Assembly: GCA_003164375.1 (NCBI GenBank)
Contig: PLTE01000362.1
Location: 1-24,267 of the forward strand
Length of the DNA stretch: 24,267 nt
Source of the DNA: Hyphomicrobiales bacterium
GTDB taxonomy: Bacteria > Pseudomonadota > Alphaproteobacteria > Rhizobiales > Xanthobacteraceae
Reading direction: 5' to 3'
Numbering within the stretch: the stretch's first letter is position 1; each line of letters opens with the position of its first letter. A program made the position numbers and the translations under genes. A model generated the notes under the pieces. It was not told the DNA's origin, did not search any database, and worked only from the letters and a program-made list of their open reading frames with translations. This document shows positions 21,950 to 24,267 of this stretch, piece after piece.

Positions 21950-22947
21950 ACGATGACGCCATGAACAAGAATACTAAGGGCGACGTAGACATTGCCGTGC
22001 GGTCGCGACTCGCATTTTCCAGTAACGCCATGCAGGCGCTTTATCGACTGCTGGCGGCGACCTTGTTATGCGCAGTCCTGGCAAGCCTTAGCGATGTGTT
22101 CTTGACCGAGAACAACATCCTCAACGTGCTTCGCCAGACGGCGCTTTTGTTTCTGATGGCATCGGGCCTGACGCTCGTCATCCTGACCGCCGGGCTCGAT
22201 CTATCGGTCGGTGCCAATATCGCGTTGTCGGCATGCCTCTCGGCTAGCGTAATGAAGGCCACCGGCTCGGCCTCGCTCGGCGTCGCGACCGGTATCGGCT
22301 GCGGCACTTTCATCGGCCTCGCCAATGGCGTGCTGGTGACTGCGCTGCGCATCCCTTCGTTCATTGCCACCTACGGCGTGATGTGGATGCTGACCGGCCT
22401 GACCTATTTCTACATGGGCGGTGAAACCATTCACGGCTTCCCACCGGCGTTCCGCCAGCTCGGCAGCGGCTATCTGCTCGGCATCCCCATGCCGGTCTAC
22501 GTGATGGTGTTGTTCCTGGCGATCGGAACGTTTTTCGCGCAGCGCACCATCTGGGGCCAGCAAGTTTATGCCATCGGCGCAAATCCAGTCGCGGCGCGGC
22601 TCTCCGGCGTGCCGGTGCACTCGCGACTAGTGCTGGTCTACACGGTGAGTGGAGCGATGGCGGGGCTTGCCTCGCTAATCATTCTCGCACGCATCAACTC
22701 GGCGGAAGGAGACATCGGCGAAAATCTCACGCTACCCGCCATCGCCGCTGTCCTGGTCGGCGGCACGTCACTGTTCGGCGGCTCCGGCACGGTAATGGGA
22801 ACGCTAATCGGCGCGCTGATTCTCACTCTGGTCCTCAATGGCATGAATCTTTTACAGATCAACGCCTCCTGGCAGCCGCTGGTTACCGGCGTGATCGTTC
22901 TAGTGGCGGTGTGGATCAGCACGCTGACGCGCCAGAGCGGCGAATAG
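21946..22947 (+). CDS. Sugar-type ABC transporter permease 2 (RbsC-like), 333 aa
   Basis: The second CUT2 permease, only partly similar to the first. After a polar N-terminus of about 25 residues come hydrophobic segments with the signatures GLDLSVGANIAL (about 83-94) and VLVGGTSLFGGSGTVMGT (about 269-286). ATG at 21946 overlaps the stop of permease 1. A downstream in-frame ATG (codon 6) is possible but unlikely given the coupling. The binding-protein gene follows after 51 bp, a gap that often lets the more abundant binding protein be expressed separately. Confidence 0.94.
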   Translation: MNDDAMNKNTKGDVDIAVRSRLAFSSNAMQALYRLLAATLLCAVLASLSDVFLTENNILNVLRQTALLFLMASGLTLVILTAGLDLSVGANIALSACLSASVMKATGSASLGVATGIGCGTFIGLANGVLVTALRIPSFIATYGVMWMLTGLTYFYMGGETIHGFPPAFRQLGSGYLLGIPMPVYVMVLFLAIGTFFAQRTIWGQQVYAIGANPVAARLSGVPVHSRLVLVYTVSGAMAGLASLIILARINSAEGDIGENLTLPAIAAVLVGGTSLFGGSGTVMGTLIGALILTLVLNGMNLLQINASWQPLVTGVIVLVAVWISTLTRQSGE

Positions 22948-22998
22948 GTTTGCGATAGCCGAACTAAATTGTTCAACATGTAAAAACGGGAGCGAAAA

Positions 22999-23955
22999 AT
23001 GAGATATCTTGCAATTGGCCTGACGGCGGCGGTGATGTTTGCCGCGGGGGCGGGGCTTGCCGCCAACGAAACGATCGCGGTTTTTACCAAAAATCTGACC
23101 AATCCGTATTTCCAAGCGGTACGCGTCGGCGCCGAAGCCGCGGCCAAGACGCTCGGCGTGAAGGTCGATCAATATATCCCGACGAAGCCGGACAGTATCC
23201 CCGAGCAACTGTCTCAGGTCGAAGACGTAATCGTGAAAAAGCCGGATGCGATTGTCTTCATCCCGGTCGACTACAAGGCACTCGTTCCCGCGGTCGAAAA
23301 GATCAATGCCGCCGGCATCCCGGTCGTCAACATCACCGACCGTTCGGCCGGCGGCGATTTCGTGTCGTTTGTCGGAGCCGATGATTACGGCATAGGTCTC
23401 GCCACCGCGACCGACTTACTCAAAGCCATGGGCGGCAAGGGCAACGTGATCATTCTCGAGGGCGTTAAGGGTGCGCTCAGCAACACGGACCGGGTACGCG
23501 GGTTCAACGACGCGCTCAAGGAATTCCCCAACGTCAAGCTTCTGGCTTCGCAGCCGGCGAACTATCAGCGCCTGCAGGCGCTGCAAGTCATGGAAAATCT
23601 GATGCAATCCTTCCCGACCATTGACGGCGTCATGGCCGCCAACGATCCAATGGCGGTCGGCGCGATCGAGGCGCTCGAAGGCGCCAACCGCAAGGCTCTG
23701 GTGGTCGGAATCAATGGCAGCAAAGAAGCTGTCGAGTTGATCAAATCAGGCAAGCTCCTGGCAAGCGGCGATTTCAACGGCTTCATCCAGGGCTGTATCG
23801 GCGTGGAGATAGCAGTGCGCAACTTGCGTAAGCAACCCACGCCGCGGGAGCTGATCCTCAAGCCGGCCGTCATCGATACGACGAACTTCTCGTCCTATGA
23901 GACGCCGGTCGAGGCACGTACTTGCCCCACTTTGGACCAAGTCGCTTCTCCGTAG
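22999..23955 (+). CDS. Periplasmic sugar-binding protein of the ABC importer (RbsB-like), 318 aa
   Basis: This captures the ligand in the periplasm and delivers it to the permeases. A Sec signal peptide (about 1-22, cut near GLAAN) precedes a Peripla_BP_4-type two-lobe protein. Typical elements are TKNLTNPYFQAVRVGAE (about 30-46), IVFIPVDYKALVPAVEKIN near 85-103, FVGADDYGIG near 128-137, and AANDPMAVGAIEALEG near 213-228. A GGGAG site precedes ATG at 22999. The residues that would fix the sugar cannot be read with confidence. A weak stem at 23957-23972 may end transcription. Confidence 0.94.
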   Translation: MRYLAIGLTAAVMFAAGAGLAANETIAVFTKNLTNPYFQAVRVGAEAAAKTLGVKVDQYIPTKPDSIPEQLSQVEDVIVKKPDAIVFIPVDYKALVPAVEKINAAGIPVVNITDRSAGGDFVSFVGADDYGIGLATATDLLKAMGGKGNVIILEGVKGALSNTDRVRGFNDALKEFPNVKLLASQPANYQRLQALQVMENLMQSFPTIDGVMAANDPMAVGAIEALEGANRKALVVGINGSKEAVELIKSGKLLASGDFNGFIQGCIGVEIAVRNLRKQPTPRELILKPAVIDTTNFSSYETPVEARTCPTLDQVASP

Positions 23956-24009
23956 GCGCGCCAAGCGGCGCGACCAGTCGCAATTTTCCAAGTCTTGCGT
24001 TCCTTTTGC

Positions 24010-24035
24010 TCCCCCGCGGCACTCCGCGGGGGAGG
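24010..24035. terminator. Perfect 11-bp palindrome between convergent genes
   Basis: The arms CTCCCCCGCGG and CCGCGGGGGAG enclose a 4-base loop, CACT. It lies between the stops of the binding-protein gene and the leftward bamA-like gene, so it is placed to end both transcripts. No T-run follows on either strand, so it is not a textbook intrinsic terminator. It may be a REP-like element of the same type as those at 355-557. Confidence 0.45.
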
Positions 24036-24044
24036 AAACGCGTT

Positions 24045-24267
24045 TCAAAACCCTCCCGCGCTGAATTGGAATCGCTGGGTGACGTCATAGGGCTGCTTGA
24101 CGATCGGATAGGCATAATTGACCCGGATCGGCCCGAACATCGAATCCCAGATCAGGCCGGCGCCGAGGGAGGAACGGACGGCGCGCGAATTGGCGATCTG
24201 CTGCGCCGGCGAAAGCGTGGTCGCCATGCTCGAAACGGTCGAAGCGCCAGTCGCCCAAAGGCTGCCG
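24045..24267 (-). CDS. bamA: BamA-type outer membrane protein, C-terminal end (partial)
   Basis: The frame is open from the right edge and ends at 24045. The last 73 residues match the final strands of the BamA/Omp85 barrel: SSLGAGLIWDSMFGPIRVNY, then YAYPIVKQPYDVTQRFQF, ending in the C-terminal Phe used as the outer-membrane sorting signal. BamA is the core of the machine that folds barrel proteins into the outer membrane. The start is beyond the window. In many alphaproteobacteria lpxD and other lipid A genes follow bamA on the same strand. Here a palindrome and a convergent gene follow instead, so this could be a paralogue or a rearranged locus. Confidence 0.85.
   Translation of the reverse strand, partial: GSLWATGASTVSSMATTLSPAQQIANSRAVRSSLGAGLIWDSMFGPIRVNYAYPIVKQPYDVTQRFQFSAGGF

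Overview
The window reads as chromosomal DNA of a GC-rich alphaproteobacterium of the order Hyphomicrobiales (Rhizobiales), closest in flavour to Bradyrhizobium, Rhodopseudomonas or Pseudolabrys-like genomes. This rests on codon use, the style of the short palindromes, the alphaproteobacterial layout of the chemotaxis operon and the protein sequences. The genus is an inference. No rRNA, tRNA, insertion sequence or CRISPR array was seen.

Layout: (1) 1-615 has no convincing protein gene. It holds a chain of stem-loops, one a good intrinsic terminator, and several short palindromes. (2) 616-4403 carries a small Cys-rich hypothetical protein, a leftward nitrilase-nitroreductase pair and a divergent MFS transporter. 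Together they suggest uptake and conversion of a nitrile- or nitro-containing compound. (3) 4437-5198 encodes an FNR-like regulator with four cysteines placed as in iron-sulfur FNR proteins. A perfect TTGA-N6-TCAA box lies in the intergenic region beyond its start. (4) 5643-17394 is a complete chemotaxis locus. A leftward operon runs cheW, mcp, cheR, cheD, cheB, STAS-receiver fusion, cheA, cheY and a small protein with a CheZ-like DxxxQ motif, with several start/stop overlaps. Two rightward genes converge on its end: a pseudo-receiver (Asp to Glu) with a FliM-like CheY-binding peptide at its C-terminus, and an all-helical partner. A single-domain response regulator diverges from cheW. (5) 17399-19202 has a doubtful small ORF, a secreted Cys-rich peptide and an alpha/beta hydrolase. 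(6) 19476-23955 is a four-gene sugar-type ABC importer (ATPase, two permeases, binding protein) divergent from the hydrolase. (7) 24045-24267 is the C-terminal end of a BamA-type outer membrane barrel running off the window.

How it fits together: the transducer has a large periplasmic sensor, a cytoplasmic PAS domain and a C-terminal tether for CheR/CheB, and it would signal through CheW and CheA. One kinase faces four receivers with an intact phosphoacceptor and one without. No classical cheZ is present, so phosphoryl removal must come from elsewhere. The three small unrecognised proteins at the end of the locus are the best candidates for something undescribed, above all the pseudo-receiver with the FliM-like tail and the DxxxQ protein.
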